The position numbers were made by a program, and so were the translations under genes. A stretch of DNA of 64,000 bases from Lujinxingia litoralis (GTDB taxonomy: Bacteria > Myxococcota_A > Bradymonadia > Bradymonadales > Bradymonadaceae): positions 5,001-69,000 of the forward strand of contig NZ_QHKO01000009.1 of NCBI RefSeq assembly GCF_003260125.1. The letters are read 5' to 3'. Within the stretch, counting starts at the first letter, position 1. Each line of letters starts with the position of its first letter. The notes below the pieces were generated by a model, which was not told the origin of the DNA, ran no database searches, and was given only the letters and a program-made list of their open reading frames with translations. Of the stretch, positions 47,921 to 56,697 are shown piece by piece.

Positions 47921-50314
47921 TCAGACCCCGCCCGGGAGCACGGCCATAAAGTGATCGGTACGCCAGGCGCTGATCCGATCTTCGGCGCCGGCTTCGGTCG
48001 CTTGCTCCCCCATAATCAGCTGAAATGGTGCGGTCAGTAACGCCTGCTCCGGGCTCTCGACCGCCTCAAACGCGTGCAGTGTACGCCCGGTACTGAGCGC
48101 TCGCACCTCGACGCCTCCGCCTACACTGATCAGTGCGTCGCCCAGCGCAAAGAGATCCAGGTTTCCGTAGAGCAGGAGCGTCTCTTTGCCCGGGGTCACT
48201 CGCCAGCGTATCTCGCCGTCGGCGAGCCGAAAGCAAGTCATTTCGGCACGGTCGGTGCGCACGATGCCGTGGAGGACTCCTTCAAGCATCACTGCCAGAG
48301 CCCGGGTGGGCCGATAAAGCCCGGCGCTGAGCAGATCGAGAGTCCAGCTCACCTGGGGCTGTACCGCTTCCAGGGCGATGCCGCACAGGGTGACCTGACC
48401 GTGGCGCTCCACCGGGACGACGAGCCATTGATCGATATAACTCGGGGGCCCGCATACCCAGCCATTCAGACGCAGCTGCCAGACTGAGCGTCCGGTGAAG
48501 GGATAATACGCCTGGATCGTGGAGCCGCGATGATGGGGATCATGGGTGATGGCATAATAACGCCCCTGATGCGCACTCACGCCGGTCTCAGAGTGGCTGC
48601 CCACACGCACGCGCCAGAGCACGTCGCCGCTTTTGGGGCTCAAGGCCAGAAGTTGGCCTTCGGTCGTGCGTGCGCACAGGAGCGGTCCGTCAAAGAGCAC
48701 GCCGCTAAAACGTGCCGGGCCCGCGCCAAAACGCCAGCGCACGACGCCACGGCTCAGTTCCACCGCGGCGATCTTGCCCTGATCGCTGGCGACCACCAGG
48801 AGATCTTCGCTGGCGTAGTACGCGACCTCTTGCAAGGCCCCAAATCCGGTGCCCAGAGCCGCGCTGCCGGCCGGCACGCCGCTGGTGGCGTCCAGCCAGC
48901 GAACTTTGCCCTCGCCCTCGGTCACCACCACCCAGGGGCCCGCCACCCGGGCGCGGACTTCGGCTCCCACCGCTGAGCGCGCTTCGGTCCAGCTCCAACG
49001 CTCTCGACCGCTCTCCAGCTCAATCATCATCGTGGCGATCGGGGTCGATACCAGCAGCCCCTCGCCGACCACCTGTAGCCCCTCCAGGTCGAGCCCGCTG
49101 CGGTGATACTCCCAGCGTCGCTGCGGAAAGAGGGTATGCACCTGGCTGAGGGGCCAGGCAAACGAGGGCGTCGGAGTCCGCGGCAGCGCTTCGGGCTCCA
49201 GATGCCCTTGCGCGCGCAGATACTCTTCGGGCGAATCATGAAAGAGATCGTTGCCGCAGAGATCGCGGTGCCAGCGACGCAGCTTCTGAACCTCTTCATC
49301 CAGATCGACGAAACGCTGATTGAGTTCCAGGCGAGGATTGAGTTCGGCCAGATCTTGAACAAAAAGTTCGCCCAGGCTGAGCATCCGATCCAGGCATTCC
49401 GGTGGCGCGACCGACCAGCGGTAGCCCCCGGACTCCAACTCCCAACGATCGCCATCGTCCCTTACCTTGAGGTCGAGGTAGGGCAGTGCTTCAATAAGCT
49501 CGAGCCCCCCATCGGCGCGTGACTCCAGATGGCTGAGCAGCTGGCGAGCGCGTTCCAGGAGGCTTCCCATCGCTAAAAAGGGATAGTGGGTGGCGAGTTC
49601 GACGTCGTCTTCTCCCAGCTCCGCGCGAAGAGTTCCATCGAAGAGCAGGGCGTGAAGATCAAAGGTCTGCTCGCCATCGTAGTCGCGTAAGGCTTCGTCT
49701 CGCCCCACAAATTCGTAGCTCAGCGTCAGCCCTTGAGATGACGAGGTGGCCGAGGCCCGATCGGCAGGCAACTCGCCGGCGATGGGAACCCGGGCCCCGA
49801 ACGCCGGGAGGCGGCTGCGTTTAAGGGTGCCCAACCACTGGCTGAGCTGGCGCACATAACGCTCTGAAGAAAAGCGCTCCGAGATGCCAAAAAGCTCTCG
49901 CAGCAGATCTTCGGCCGCCTCGCAGACCGCCCGGACAAAGCTGCCAGAATTCATCGGTAGATTGCGGGCAACCACCTGCTTATCGCGTCCCAGACTATAG
50001 GCGCTTACCAGCAACTGGCCGGCGTGCCCGATCAGTACCAGCTCCCAGGGCTCGTGGGGAAACTCCAGGATGACCTTGGTCCGCGTGCCCAGGGAGAGGG
50101 CGACCAGCCCCTCCATCAGCCCCCCGATCACCGCGAAGATCGCTTCTTCGGGGATCAACGCCGTCAGGTTGGTGCCGTCGACCACGATATCGATGATGTC
50201 GCGGATCTCCAGCAGGTTCATCGTGCTTTCTGCCGGCCGGAGCGGGTCGAGCGCCGTCAGATAGCGCACGTCTTCCTTCCACCCGCGTCCGACAATGATC
50301 TCGACCTGGCTCAT
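47921..50314 (-). CDS. Cytoplasmic PQQ/WD-type beta-propeller protein
   Basis: 797 residues without a signal peptide. The N-terminal 400 residues are an unfamiliar alpha/beta region (IIDIVVDGTNLTALIPEE, GLVALSLGTRTKVILEF, FVRAVCEAAEDLLREL). The C-terminal part (about 410-770) holds PQQ_2-type propeller blades, each with an aromatic-Gly turn: GRERWSWTEA, GVVRWRFGAG, GDVLWRVRVG, GRSVWQLRLNG, GEIRWRVTPG. PQQ-like repeats usually form an eight-bladed binding platform, often in the periplasm, so cytoplasmic placement is unusual. Its start overlaps the end of the upstream 159-residue gene by 4 bases, so the two are likely a complex. No known homologue recalled. Confidence 0.8.
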   Translation of the reverse strand: MSQVEIIVGRGWKEDVRYLTALDPLRPAESTMNLLEIRDIIDIVVDGTNLTALIPEEAIFAVIGGLMEGLVALSLGTRTKVILEFPHEPWELVLIGHAGQLLVSAYSLGRDKQVVARNLPMNSGSFVRAVCEAAEDLLRELFGISERFSSERYVRQLSQWLGTLKRSRLPAFGARVPIAGELPADRASATSSSQGLTLSYEFVGRDEALRDYDGEQTFDLHALLFDGTLRAELGEDDVELATHYPFLAMGSLLERARQLLSHLESRADGGLELIEALPYLDLKVRDDGDRWELESGGYRWSVAPPECLDRMLSLGELFVQDLAELNPRLELNQRFVDLDEEVQKLRRWHRDLCGNDLFHDSPEEYLRAQGHLEPEALPRTPTPSFAWPLSQVHTLFPQRRWEYHRSGLDLEGLQVVGEGLLVSTPIATMMIELESGRERWSWTEARSAVGAEVRARVAGPWVVVTEGEGKVRWLDATSGVPAGSAALGTGFGALQEVAYYASEDLLVVASDQGKIAAVELSRGVVRWRFGAGPARFSGVLFDGPLLCARTTEGQLLALSPKSGDVLWRVRVGSHSETGVSAHQGRYYAITHDPHHRGSTIQAYYPFTGRSVWQLRLNGWVCGPPSYIDQWLVVPVERHGQVTLCGIALEAVQPQVSWTLDLLSAGLYRPTRALAVMLEGVLHGIVRTDRAEMTCFRLADGEIRWRVTPGKETLLLYGNLDLFALGDALISVGGGVEVRALSTGRTLHAFEAVESPEQALLTAPFQLIMGEQATEAGAEDRISAWRTDHFMAVLPGGV

Positions 50315-50790
50315 GGATCCTCACCATGCACGACGGCACGGCCGCTACGGGTTAGCTCCCGCCACAGGGTCTTGCCTACGTCAAAGTGGGGCGCAAGTGC
50401 AGCCAGATCGTGCTCGTCGATATAGACGTGATCAATGCATTCGGAATGAAGCAGGGCTCCGAAGATGGTGCCTGCAAGCTCCGGTCGGGGGAGCACGGAG
50501 ACCTTGTGATAGAGCTCGCTACACACCACCAGATGCAGATGGTTATCGGCCATCTCGCGCGAAGGGGGGATACGCTCCTTGACCTGGTCGGCGCGATAGA
50601 GCGGTTGCGTGTTGCGACGCTTGCGAACCGGTGCGGGCTCTCCCTCTCCCTGGTGGGCATCCAGGGTCTGGGAAAAACGCTGCAGAACGACCTGGCGAAT
50701 CGCCGCATAGGCGTCTTCGACATAGGCAGCCTCCCCGGTTAACTCCAGATCCAGGGAGTGCGCTTTAATTTTGAGTCGGTTCTGGCTCAT
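50311..50790 (-). CDS. Small unknown protein, partner of the propeller protein
   Basis: 159 residues, cytoplasmic. It begins with a beta-type region (LKIKAHSLDLELTG) and a helix (EDAYAAIRQVVLQRFSQTL), then a charged Arg/Lys/Pro-rich spacer (residues about 47-75), and a mixed C-terminal part with SECIDHVYIDEHDLAALAPHF. It is unknown to me. Translationally coupled to the propeller gene (4-base overlap), so probably stoichiometric with it. A promoter lies at 50882-50911. GGAGG just before the start supports ATG 50790. Confidence 0.72.
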   Translation of the reverse strand: MSQNRLKIKAHSLDLELTGEAAYVEDAYAAIRQVVLQRFSQTLDAHQGEGEPAPVRKRRNTQPLYRADQVKERIPPSREMADNHLHLVVCSELYHKVSVLPRPELAGTIFGALLHSECIDHVYIDEHDLAALAPHFDVGKTLWRELTRSGRAVVHGEDP

Positions 50791-50881
50791 GGTGACCTCC
50801 AGGGGAGTGGCGCTTCACGTCAGCAAACAGGGGCCGGCACCGGCACATTTCACCCGTGTCTGAACGTCGGCAGGCCGCGCA

Positions 50882-50911
50882 AGTATAGGTCGGTGAGCAC
50901 AACAGCGACAA
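50882..50911 (-). promoter_or_regulatory. Promoter of the small protein / propeller operon
   Basis: On the minus strand TTGTCG (50911-50906), an 18-base spacer and TATACT (50887-50882). Good -10, moderate -35. The leader would be about 85 bases. Confidence 0.5.
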
Positions 50912-51052
50912 GGTGAGCGCCCGGGGCGAAGGGGGAGTCAGAAAAAAAACGGGGTCACCACGCAACATGGAGCGCAAACCAGCGATAACAGAGTGCAGGG
51001 CACACCATGCTTGCCCGCGTCTAACGCTCACCCCTTCGTGAAAGGAGGCTCC

Positions 51053-51472
51053 ATGTCCGGCATTCAGGGTGTAGGTTCCGGCACCCCACCACAGATAAAT
51101 CAAGATCTTCAGGAGGCGGCCAGCCCCAATGGTGGTCGCTTTAAGCAGATGCTCTCCCGGGTGGCCGACGGGGCGCTGGCCGGGGTCGCCGCCATCGCGC
51201 CGGTGTTTCCCGGCGGTCAACTCGTGGCCATGGCCGCCACCGGCCTGCGCGAGCTTAAAGCGACCTCCCCGGGAGGCCTGGCTCCGGGAGGCCAGGGCGA
51301 TCAGATCGACCGCATGTTCGAGATGCAGCGTCAAAATCAGGTTTATAACCTGCAATACCTCCAGCTTCAGACCGAAATGCAGGCGGATAACCGGCGATTT
51401 TCCACCCTTTCTAATCTGATGAAAGTTCGTCACGACACCGCCAAGGCCGCCATCAATAACATGCATGCTTGA
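51053..51472 (+). CDS. Small Gly-rich, C-terminal helical protein (possibly secreted)
   Basis: 139 residues. ATG 51053 has a perfect AAGGAGG 5 bases upstream. The start is Gly/Ser-rich (MSGIQGVGSGTPP), followed by a hydrophobic Gly/Ala segment (GALAGVAAIAPVFPGGQLVA). A long amphipathic Gln-rich C-terminal helix (QRQNQVYNLQYLQLQTEM and LSNLMKVRHDTAKAAINNM) ends the protein. There is no classic signal peptide. The layout and the following TPR gene recall small structural substrates of specialised secretion systems with their chaperones, but no secretion apparatus gene is in the window, so this is only a hint. Function unknown. Confidence 0.75.
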   Translation: MSGIQGVGSGTPPQINQDLQEAASPNGGRFKQMLSRVADGALAGVAAIAPVFPGGQLVAMAATGLRELKATSPGGLAPGGQGDQIDRMFEMQRQNQVYNLQYLQLQTEMQADNRRFSTLSNLMKVRHDTAKAAINNMHA

Positions 51473-51501
51473 TGATGCCTTACTCTCAGGGAGCGTCTAC
51501 G

Positions 51502-51954
51502 ATGCAAACCTCATCTTCCAACATCTCTCAGGCTCATCAAGAGCTGCAGCGTGCCTATCTGCTCGTCGGTTTTGGTCATCTCACAGAGGCGATTGCAGCC
51601 TGTGAGCGCGCCGAGTGTCTGATGCCGGAGGAGGCCCTCCCGGGGACTCTCAAAGGTGCGATCCTTACCGCCAGTGGCCAGCTTCCGGCCGCGATGCGTC
51701 AGCTCCAAAAGGTGCTTCGAGTCCATCGCGACGACTTGCTCGCCACACTCTATCTGGCCGAAGCCTGTTTTCTGGCCGGGCGCCATCGCCGTGCCTGGCG
51801 ACTGCTTGATGGACTCGACCCCCACGTGCTCAACGAGAGCCCTCATGGCCCCCTGGCCGCCGCGCTCCGAGAGACCTGGGAGCAGATCCCGCCCGATGAG
51901 CTGCCGAAACCCCTGGAAGTGAACCTCGACGAGGAACCTCAACCGGCTGCTTGA
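51502..51954 (+). CDS. Small TPR protein, chaperone-like
   Basis: 150 residues, all helical. About three tetratricopeptide repeats can be read: AYLLVGFGHLTEAIAACERAE, LKGAILTASGQLPAAMRQLQ, LYLAEACFLAGRHRRAWRLL. The size and the repeat count match class II chaperones of type III secretion (SycD/LcrH) but also many generic TPR proteins. It begins 29 bases after the stop of the small Gly-rich protein; GGGAG lies 7 bases before ATG 51502. An in-frame start at 51469 would overlap that gene. Likely partner of the preceding protein. Confidence 0.78.
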   Translation: MQTSSSNISQAHQELQRAYLLVGFGHLTEAIAACERAECLMPEEALPGTLKGAILTASGQLPAAMRQLQKVLRVHRDDLLATLYLAEACFLAGRHRRAWRLLDGLDPHVLNESPHGPLAAALRETWEQIPPDELPKPLEVNLDEEPQPAA

Positions 51955-52010
51955 ACGCGTTCATCTAGCCCGGTGCTGGCCACGACCACGAGGCCGCGGG
52001 AGTGAAGTGT

Positions 52011-52499
52011 ATGGAGATCTCACGTCTGGAAGCAGGCTGGGGGGATGGGGATATCGAGGCATTTTCGGCCGCGCTTGAGGAGCATCTCTGCGCGGCGCTT
52101 TCTGGGGCCGCCCAGGGCCACGACATCGGCGCGGTGCAGGCCTCGATGCCCCCCTCGCAGCGCACAGACGCCCCGCCGGCCTCCCCTCCCCCCGGACGGT
52201 CTCCGACCACCTTTGGGGCTCGCCTGCGCTCAACCCTTGAGCCGATGGTGGTCGACGCGATGCGCAATCCGGAACAGGCTCGAACTCTGGCGCACCGGAC
52301 GCTGGAAGCCCTTACGGACCTTCAGCTGGAGCGCTTCCCGGTGCTCAATGTACCTGGAGCTCGCCAGAGCATGATGTCCACGATGGGCTCCGATCCCTAT
52401 GTGCTCCGCCAACTCAGCGAGGTGCTCATTGACCTGGCCGATGAACTCGCGCACCGCGCTCGCTCCGGGCGTATGCCCCCGAATTGGGGAGATGAGTGA
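52011..52499 (+). CDS. Unknown helical protein with Pro-rich hinge
   Basis: 162 residues. A short acidic helical N-terminus (SRLEAGWGDGDIEAFSAAL) precedes a Pro/Ser/Ala-rich disordered hinge (about 50-72, RTDAPPASPPPGRSP). A helical C-terminal domain follows (RSTLEPMVVDAMRNPEQA, TLEALTDLQLERFPVL, LRQLSEVLIDLADEL). No family recognised. It lies 56 bases after the TPR gene on the same strand and may be in the same operon. GTG 52002 could be used instead of ATG 52011 (GGGAG 8 bases upstream). Confidence 0.68.
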   Translation: MEISRLEAGWGDGDIEAFSAALEEHLCAALSGAAQGHDIGAVQASMPPSQRTDAPPASPPPGRSPTTFGARLRSTLEPMVVDAMRNPEQARTLAHRTLEALTDLQLERFPVLNVPGARQSMMSTMGSDPYVLRQLSEVLIDLADELAHRARSGRMPPNWGDE

Positions 52500-52633
52500 G
52501 CTTGAGGTACGCCGCAATTGAACCTTGCTCGCTCTATCTCAGGAGCGTTATGCTCTGCGCCTGAGTGTGCCGCCTGTGCTGCGCCCGCAGCTGCGGGCGG
52601 TCTTCTTCGTTCGTGAGCTACGGAGCACGCAGC

Positions 52634-52927
52634 ATGAGCGCATCCATCTACAGTCCACCTGCAGAACTGCCCGGCTTTCGCGCCGGTCATTGCCCCGAGT
52701 GCACGCAAGATGTCCTTGCGGCCCGTGATCTCGTCGAGAACGAGCTGGTCGAGATATGCGTGCACTGCGCCTGCAACCTTAGCCGACATAGCCCCGAAAC
52801 CCTTCGCTGGGTCGAGGCTCCCGATGTCGTGGAACTCGGTTACTTTATCGATGGTCTGGAGAGCGAGAGTTGCGACTCCAATGGCGGGTGTCGCGACGGC
52901 GCCTGTGGGGTTCGACAGCCGACCTGA
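52634..52927 (+). CDS. Zinc-ribbon-like small protein
   Basis: 97 residues. CPECTQDV and ICVHCACN (about 22 residues apart) form two Cys pairs of a likely zinc ribbon. A second, C-terminal Cys group (ESCDSNGGCRDGACG) could bind another metal or be disulfide-linked if exported; no signal peptide is seen. ATG 52634 with GGAG 8 bases upstream was chosen over an earlier frame at 52565. Same strand and close to the preceding unknown gene and the GAF gene that follows. Function unknown. Confidence 0.68.
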   Translation: MSASIYSPPAELPGFRAGHCPECTQDVLAARDLVENELVEICVHCACNLSRHSPETLRWVEAPDVVELGYFIDGLESESCDSNGGCRDGACGVRQPT

Positions 52928-52993
52928 GCCGATCAGACGGAGGGGCTACGCCCTCCGGACCTTTTGAGATTTCATCCCTTTGAGGAGGCGTTG

Positions 52994-54145
52994 ATGCAAT
53001 ACGAGGTGTTCATCCCTGCGGCCGAAGAAGAAGGCTTCGATGTGACCATTACGGTGGAAGCCAGCAACTGGACGCAGGCCCTTAAAACAGGCCTGGAGCG
53101 CCTCGGCGAAGGGATGGTTCGCAATGTGATGTGCGACATCAAGAGCGACAACAGCATTCACGTCACCGATGCTACCAGCCACCGCGTCTTCATCATCAAA
53201 GAGCTCGAAGGGGCAGCCGGGACCGAGGAGCCCGCTGCGGCGGCGACCATCAAAATGGAGCCCCTCAAACAAGAGCCGCCAACGTCGAAGTCGGAACCAG
53301 AGCCGGAGAGCAATAGTGAGGTTGAATCCGGCGGCGAGGAAGAACTCGAAGCGCAGGAGGCCGCAGACGTGGCGCCGGCGGAAGAGGAGCAAGCCCGGCC
53401 CGAACCCGAAACGACAAGCCCCGCCGACGCCAAGGACGAAGCGGCCGCGGAGCCCCAGGTCGAGGAGGAGTGGAAGTCCGATGACGGTAAAATGCGCATC
53501 AGCTCCTCCACCTTCGAGGCGCTTCAACGCGAAGATGTCGAAGAGAAGGCGCGCGTCATCAGCGAGTCCCGCAATAAAACGGATGAGCGCAAGGCTGTCT
53601 CGATCGGCCGCACCGAGGAGAAGGTCGCTGCCAATCTCATCGAAGACGTCTTTCTCGAAATTCAGGCGATCCATGAAAACAACATGGCGCTCGAAGACGT
53701 CGTCAACTTTGTGATGGATATGGTCATGGAGAAGCTCGACGCCGAGAGCGGCTCCATTCTCTTCGCCGACGTCAACGGTCGTGAACTCTACTTCGCGTCG
53801 GCCCGGGGGCCCAAGGCCAACGAAATCATGAGCTTCCGGGTCCCGATGGGCGAGGGCATCGTCGGGTTTTGTGCTCGCGAAGGCGTCAGCCTGGCGATCA
53901 GTGACGTGCACCAGGAGCCGCGCTTCTACAAAAAGATCTCCGAGGCGCTGGGCTACGAAACCACCAGTCTTGCCTGCTCGCCAATTCAATATCAGGGTCG
54001 AGTCTACGGGGCGATCGAGGTGATCAATAAGAAAGGGGCGAGCTCGTTTGCAGGACAGGAAATCAGCGCGATGGCCTACATCGGTCGTCAGCTTGCTGAG
54101 TTCATTCACGAGCTGATCATGGCCCGCGAGAAGCTCGAAGCCTGA
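52994..54145 (+). CDS. GAF-domain protein with acidic linker
   Basis: 383 residues. An N-terminal mini-domain of about 70 residues (YEVFIPAAEEEGFDVTITVE, NWTQALKTGLERLGEG, NSIHVTDATSHRVFIIKEL) comes first. An acidic Pro/Glu/Ala-rich linker (about 75-175) follows. A GAF domain (about 215-375) carries MEKLDAESGSILFAD, VPMGEGIVGFCAREG, ISDVHQEPRFYKK, SLACSPIQYQGRVYGAIEVINK and FAGQEISAMAYIGRQLAEFI. No kinase, cyclase or DNA-binding output is attached, so it may act by protein contact. ATG 52994 with GAGGAGG 6 bases upstream. I recall similar N-terminal plus GAF arrangements in myxobacteria without known function. Confidence 0.85.
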   Translation: MQYEVFIPAAEEEGFDVTITVEASNWTQALKTGLERLGEGMVRNVMCDIKSDNSIHVTDATSHRVFIIKELEGAAGTEEPAAAATIKMEPLKQEPPTSKSEPEPESNSEVESGGEEELEAQEAADVAPAEEEQARPEPETTSPADAKDEAAAEPQVEEEWKSDDGKMRISSSTFEALQREDVEEKARVISESRNKTDERKAVSIGRTEEKVAANLIEDVFLEIQAIHENNMALEDVVNFVMDMVMEKLDAESGSILFADVNGRELYFASARGPKANEIMSFRVPMGEGIVGFCAREGVSLAISDVHQEPRFYKKISEALGYETTSLACSPIQYQGRVYGAIEVINKKGASSFAGQEISAMAYIGRQLAEFIHELIMAREKLEA

Positions 54146-54177
54146 GTCAGGCTCGCGTGTTCTGCTGAGGTTTGATC

Positions 54178-54216
54178 AAAAAAGCCGCCAGCCCTTTTAG
54201 GGCTGGCGGCTTTTTT
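54178..54216. terminator. Perfect bidirectional terminator
   Basis: A 17-bp perfect stem (54178-54194 with 54200-54216), TTTTA loop, A-run on the left and T-run on the right. It separates the GAF gene from the convergent small membrane protein gene. Confidence 0.95.
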
Positions 54217-54256
54217 TGTCGCTTCACGCGCATCGCTGTGGCGCCTGCCGTCGCGC

Positions 54257-54592
54257 TTACATGCCGGCAAAAGCCATGCTCAAGCCGAGCCAGGAGAGCA
54301 CCAGCCCAATGCCCCACTGCAACACCACCTGGGTCAGGCCCACGCCCATACTCTTGAAGAAACTCGTGTTGTAGGCACTCATCACCACCAGTAGCCAGAC
54401 CACCGGCTTGAGGACCCAGCCCAGCAGCGGTACCAGGCCCACAAAGAAGAGGAGGACGTTCAACATGAACGAGATCCCCATCGCTTTGCCCAGTCCGTTG
54501 CTGCTGGTGCCGTGTCCCATGAACGAGAGCGCCAGCTTGAGCGCCAACGCCTGCACGAGAAAACTCACCACAAAGAAGATGATCATCGACAT
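54257..54592 (-). CDS. Small multi-spanning membrane protein
   Basis: 111 residues with about four hydrophobic helices: IIFFVVSFLVQALALKLALS, SFMLNVLLFFVGLVPLLGWV, VVWLLVVMSAYNTS, and LTQVVLQWGIGLVLSWLGLS. No charged or catalytic motif. ATG 54592 has GAGGA 6 bases upstream; a second in-frame ATG (54586) follows. A frame open to 54904 is not protein-like and would run over the promoter at 54665-54693. It is divergent from the second acyl-AMP ligase gene. Function unknown. Confidence 0.75.
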   Translation of the reverse strand: MSMIIFFVVSFLVQALALKLALSFMGHGTSSNGLGKAMGISFMLNVLLFFVGLVPLLGWVLKPVVWLLVVMSAYNTSFFKSMGVGLTQVVLQWGIGLVLSWLGLSMAFAGM

Positions 54593-54664
54593 CGCGTTCC
54601 TCGTTCCGGAGTGTGCCGCCCGCAACGCCGTTGCCTGCGAGCTTCGGTTATCCTGACGTGCATG

Positions 54665-54693
54665 AGTGTAGAGACGTACGTACCTCCTCGCAA
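54665..54693 (-). promoter_or_regulatory. Promoter of the small membrane protein gene
   Basis: On the minus strand TTGCGA (54693-54688), a 17-base spacer and TACACT (54670-54665). The leader would be about 65 bases. Confidence 0.5.
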
Positions 54694-54820
54694 ACGTAGG
54701 AACCATTGGGAATTCTTCCAGTGCACTCCCGCTCCCGCGTCGACAGGTCCTAAAACTTCGCGGTACAAGCAAACAGGATCCGCCGCAGGTTTTGGACTTC
54801 TCCTGGATGATGAGTCGGCG

Positions 54821-56689
54821 ATGACCAGCGAATTTTACGATGATGCGCAGGCCCGCTCGCGCCAGTGGCCCTCGCTCTTCGGGCTTCTGCACACGCGCGC
54901 ACAACGCTCACCGGCGCGCGGTATCTACATGCGCGATGGGCGCGGGGCTCAGGAGTTTCGGACCTACACGCAGCTCCTCTCCGGTGCGGAACGCGTCGCC
55001 CACGCGCTTCAGGAGCGCGGGGTGGGCCCCGGGGAGCGCGTGCTGATCGCACAGCCCACCGGGTTCGATGCGTTGATGAGCTTTTTCGGGGTCTGTGCCC
55101 TGGGTGCCATCCCGGTTCCTTTGCCCTGGCCGCGCGACATCGATGCCTTCAAGGGCCTGGCCAACCTGGCGCGCTGGCGGCGCATTGCCCTGCGCTACGA
55201 TGCCCGGGTACTCCTGTGCGCCGACCTGGGAGTGCGCGCCGAATCCGGCTGGCGAGGCATCTGGCCTCCGCATCCCCTCCAGCTGGTGCTGGACCCGCAA
55301 CACCTGCTCGCCAGGCAGCCCGCCCGGGTATGTATCGAGCCCTATCAGCCCCGGGCTGATGATGTGGCGTACATCCAGTCCACCTCCGGAACCACCGGAG
55401 CCCCACGCGGGGTAGAGCTTACCCACCGGGGGCTGCGCACGTCGCTGGAGGCGATCGGGCGCCGTATCAACGCGTCGAGTCGCGATGTCCAGGTCTCCTG
55501 GCTCCCCCTGGATAACATCATGGGGCTGGTCGGCGCGGTCTTCTTTGCCATGCACTGGGACATCCGGTTGGTGCTCATGACGCCGGAGCGCTTTCTGGCG
55601 CAGCCCGAGGACTGGTTCTGGGCCATCCATGATCATCGCGCCACGCTGAGCCTGGCGCCGAACTTCGCCTACAACTACTGCGTGCGTCGCTGCCAGAGCT
55701 CGGCCCTTAAGGGGCTGGACCTCTCCTGCTGGCGCATCGCGATGAATGGTTCCGAGCCGGTACGCGCCCAGCACATGCACCGCTTTCGCGAGCGCTTCAA
55801 ACCCTTCGGGCTTCCGGCCTTTGCGCAGATGCCGGTCTACGGCATGAGTGAGGCCACCCTGGGAGTGAGCTTCCATCAGGCCGGCAAAGCCCCGCGCATC
55901 GACGGCATCAATCGCCGTCTCCTGGAGTGGGAGGGCAGGGCCGAGCCGCTGCCGGCCGAAGGCGCGCCCAGCCCCTACGAACGCATGCACGTCGTCTCAG
56001 TAGGGCGCCCTCTGGAGCCCCTCTCCCTGAAGATTGTCGACTCCCGAGGCCGCGAGCTTCCCGAGCGTGATCTGGGGGAGATCGCCATTGAGGGGCCCAC
56101 GGTGATGGCCGGCTACGTGGCCTCCACCGTGCGCGACGCGGATGGCGAGCCGCCCACACGCCTGGAAGAGGGCTGGCTGAAGACCGGCGATCTTGGCTAT
56201 CTGGCCGACGGGGATCTCTTCTTCGTGGCTCGCCGCTCCGATTGCATCGAAGCCGAGTCGGGACAGCGTCTGATCTTCCCCGAAGAGGTCGAACTCTTCG
56301 TGGACTCCGTCGACGGCGTGCGCTCCGGGAGTACCGCGGTGTTTGCCGCGCACCAACACGGGGCCGAGACGCGCATCGTGGTCGCCTTTGAGGTTCAGGC
56401 CGGTGCCGACGCCGCGGAGCTCGATCCGCGCATCACGGCCTTGCTAAAAGCTCACCTCGATGTGCACCCGGCGCGCCTCCTGCACCTCTCGCCACGCACC
56501 ATCCCGAAGACCGCCTCGGGCAAGGTGCGTCGCCAGCTCTGCGCCGAACTCTACGGCGCCGGGCGCCTGGAGCGCCGCTCGGCCGGCGCGCTGCGCGCCG
56601 GCCTCCGAGACCTGGGCGAGGCGCTGGCGGCAAGCTCGGAGTCCGCGGCCGCGCGCCTGCGCGCGCTCTTTGGCGCCTCCCGGGGCTGA
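54821..56689 (+). CDS. Fatty acyl-AMP ligase (second copy in window)
   Basis: About 622 residues from ATG 54821, the usual FAAL length. The frame is open upstream to 54512 and ATG 54662 is possible, but that part is unlike the family. Motifs: VAYIQSTSGTTGAPRGVELT (phosphate loop), SWLPLDNIMGLVGA, WRIAMNGSEPV, MPVYGMSEATLGVSF, TGDLGYLADGDLFFVARRSD and KTASGKVRR. It should activate a fatty acid as acyl-AMP. The residues at the FHDMG position differ (LDNIMG), and it is only distantly like the ligase at 18808-20682. No carrier protein, PKS or NRPS gene is adjacent, so the acceptor must be encoded elsewhere. Confidence 0.88.
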   Translation: MTSEFYDDAQARSRQWPSLFGLLHTRAQRSPARGIYMRDGRGAQEFRTYTQLLSGAERVAHALQERGVGPGERVLIAQPTGFDALMSFFGVCALGAIPVPLPWPRDIDAFKGLANLARWRRIALRYDARVLLCADLGVRAESGWRGIWPPHPLQLVLDPQHLLARQPARVCIEPYQPRADDVAYIQSTSGTTGAPRGVELTHRGLRTSLEAIGRRINASSRDVQVSWLPLDNIMGLVGAVFFAMHWDIRLVLMTPERFLAQPEDWFWAIHDHRATLSLAPNFAYNYCVRRCQSSALKGLDLSCWRIAMNGSEPVRAQHMHRFRERFKPFGLPAFAQMPVYGMSEATLGVSFHQAGKAPRIDGINRRLLEWEGRAEPLPAEGAPSPYERMHVVSVGRPLEPLSLKIVDSRGRELPERDLGEIAIEGPTVMAGYVASTVRDADGEPPTRLEEGWLKTGDLGYLADGDLFFVARRSDCIEAESGQRLIFPEEVELFVDSVDGVRSGSTAVFAAHQHGAETRIVVAFEVQAGADAAELDPRITALLKAHLDVHPARLLHLSPRTIPKTASGKVRRQLCAELYGAGRLERRSAGALRAGLRDLGEALAASSESAAARLRALFGASRG

Positions 56690-56697
56690 GCGCGCCT

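Noticed and set aside
54512..54820. N-terminal extension of the second acyl-AMP ligase
   Set aside because: The upstream part is not like the family, contains the oppositely directed promoter of the small membrane protein, and the protein from 54821 already has normal length.
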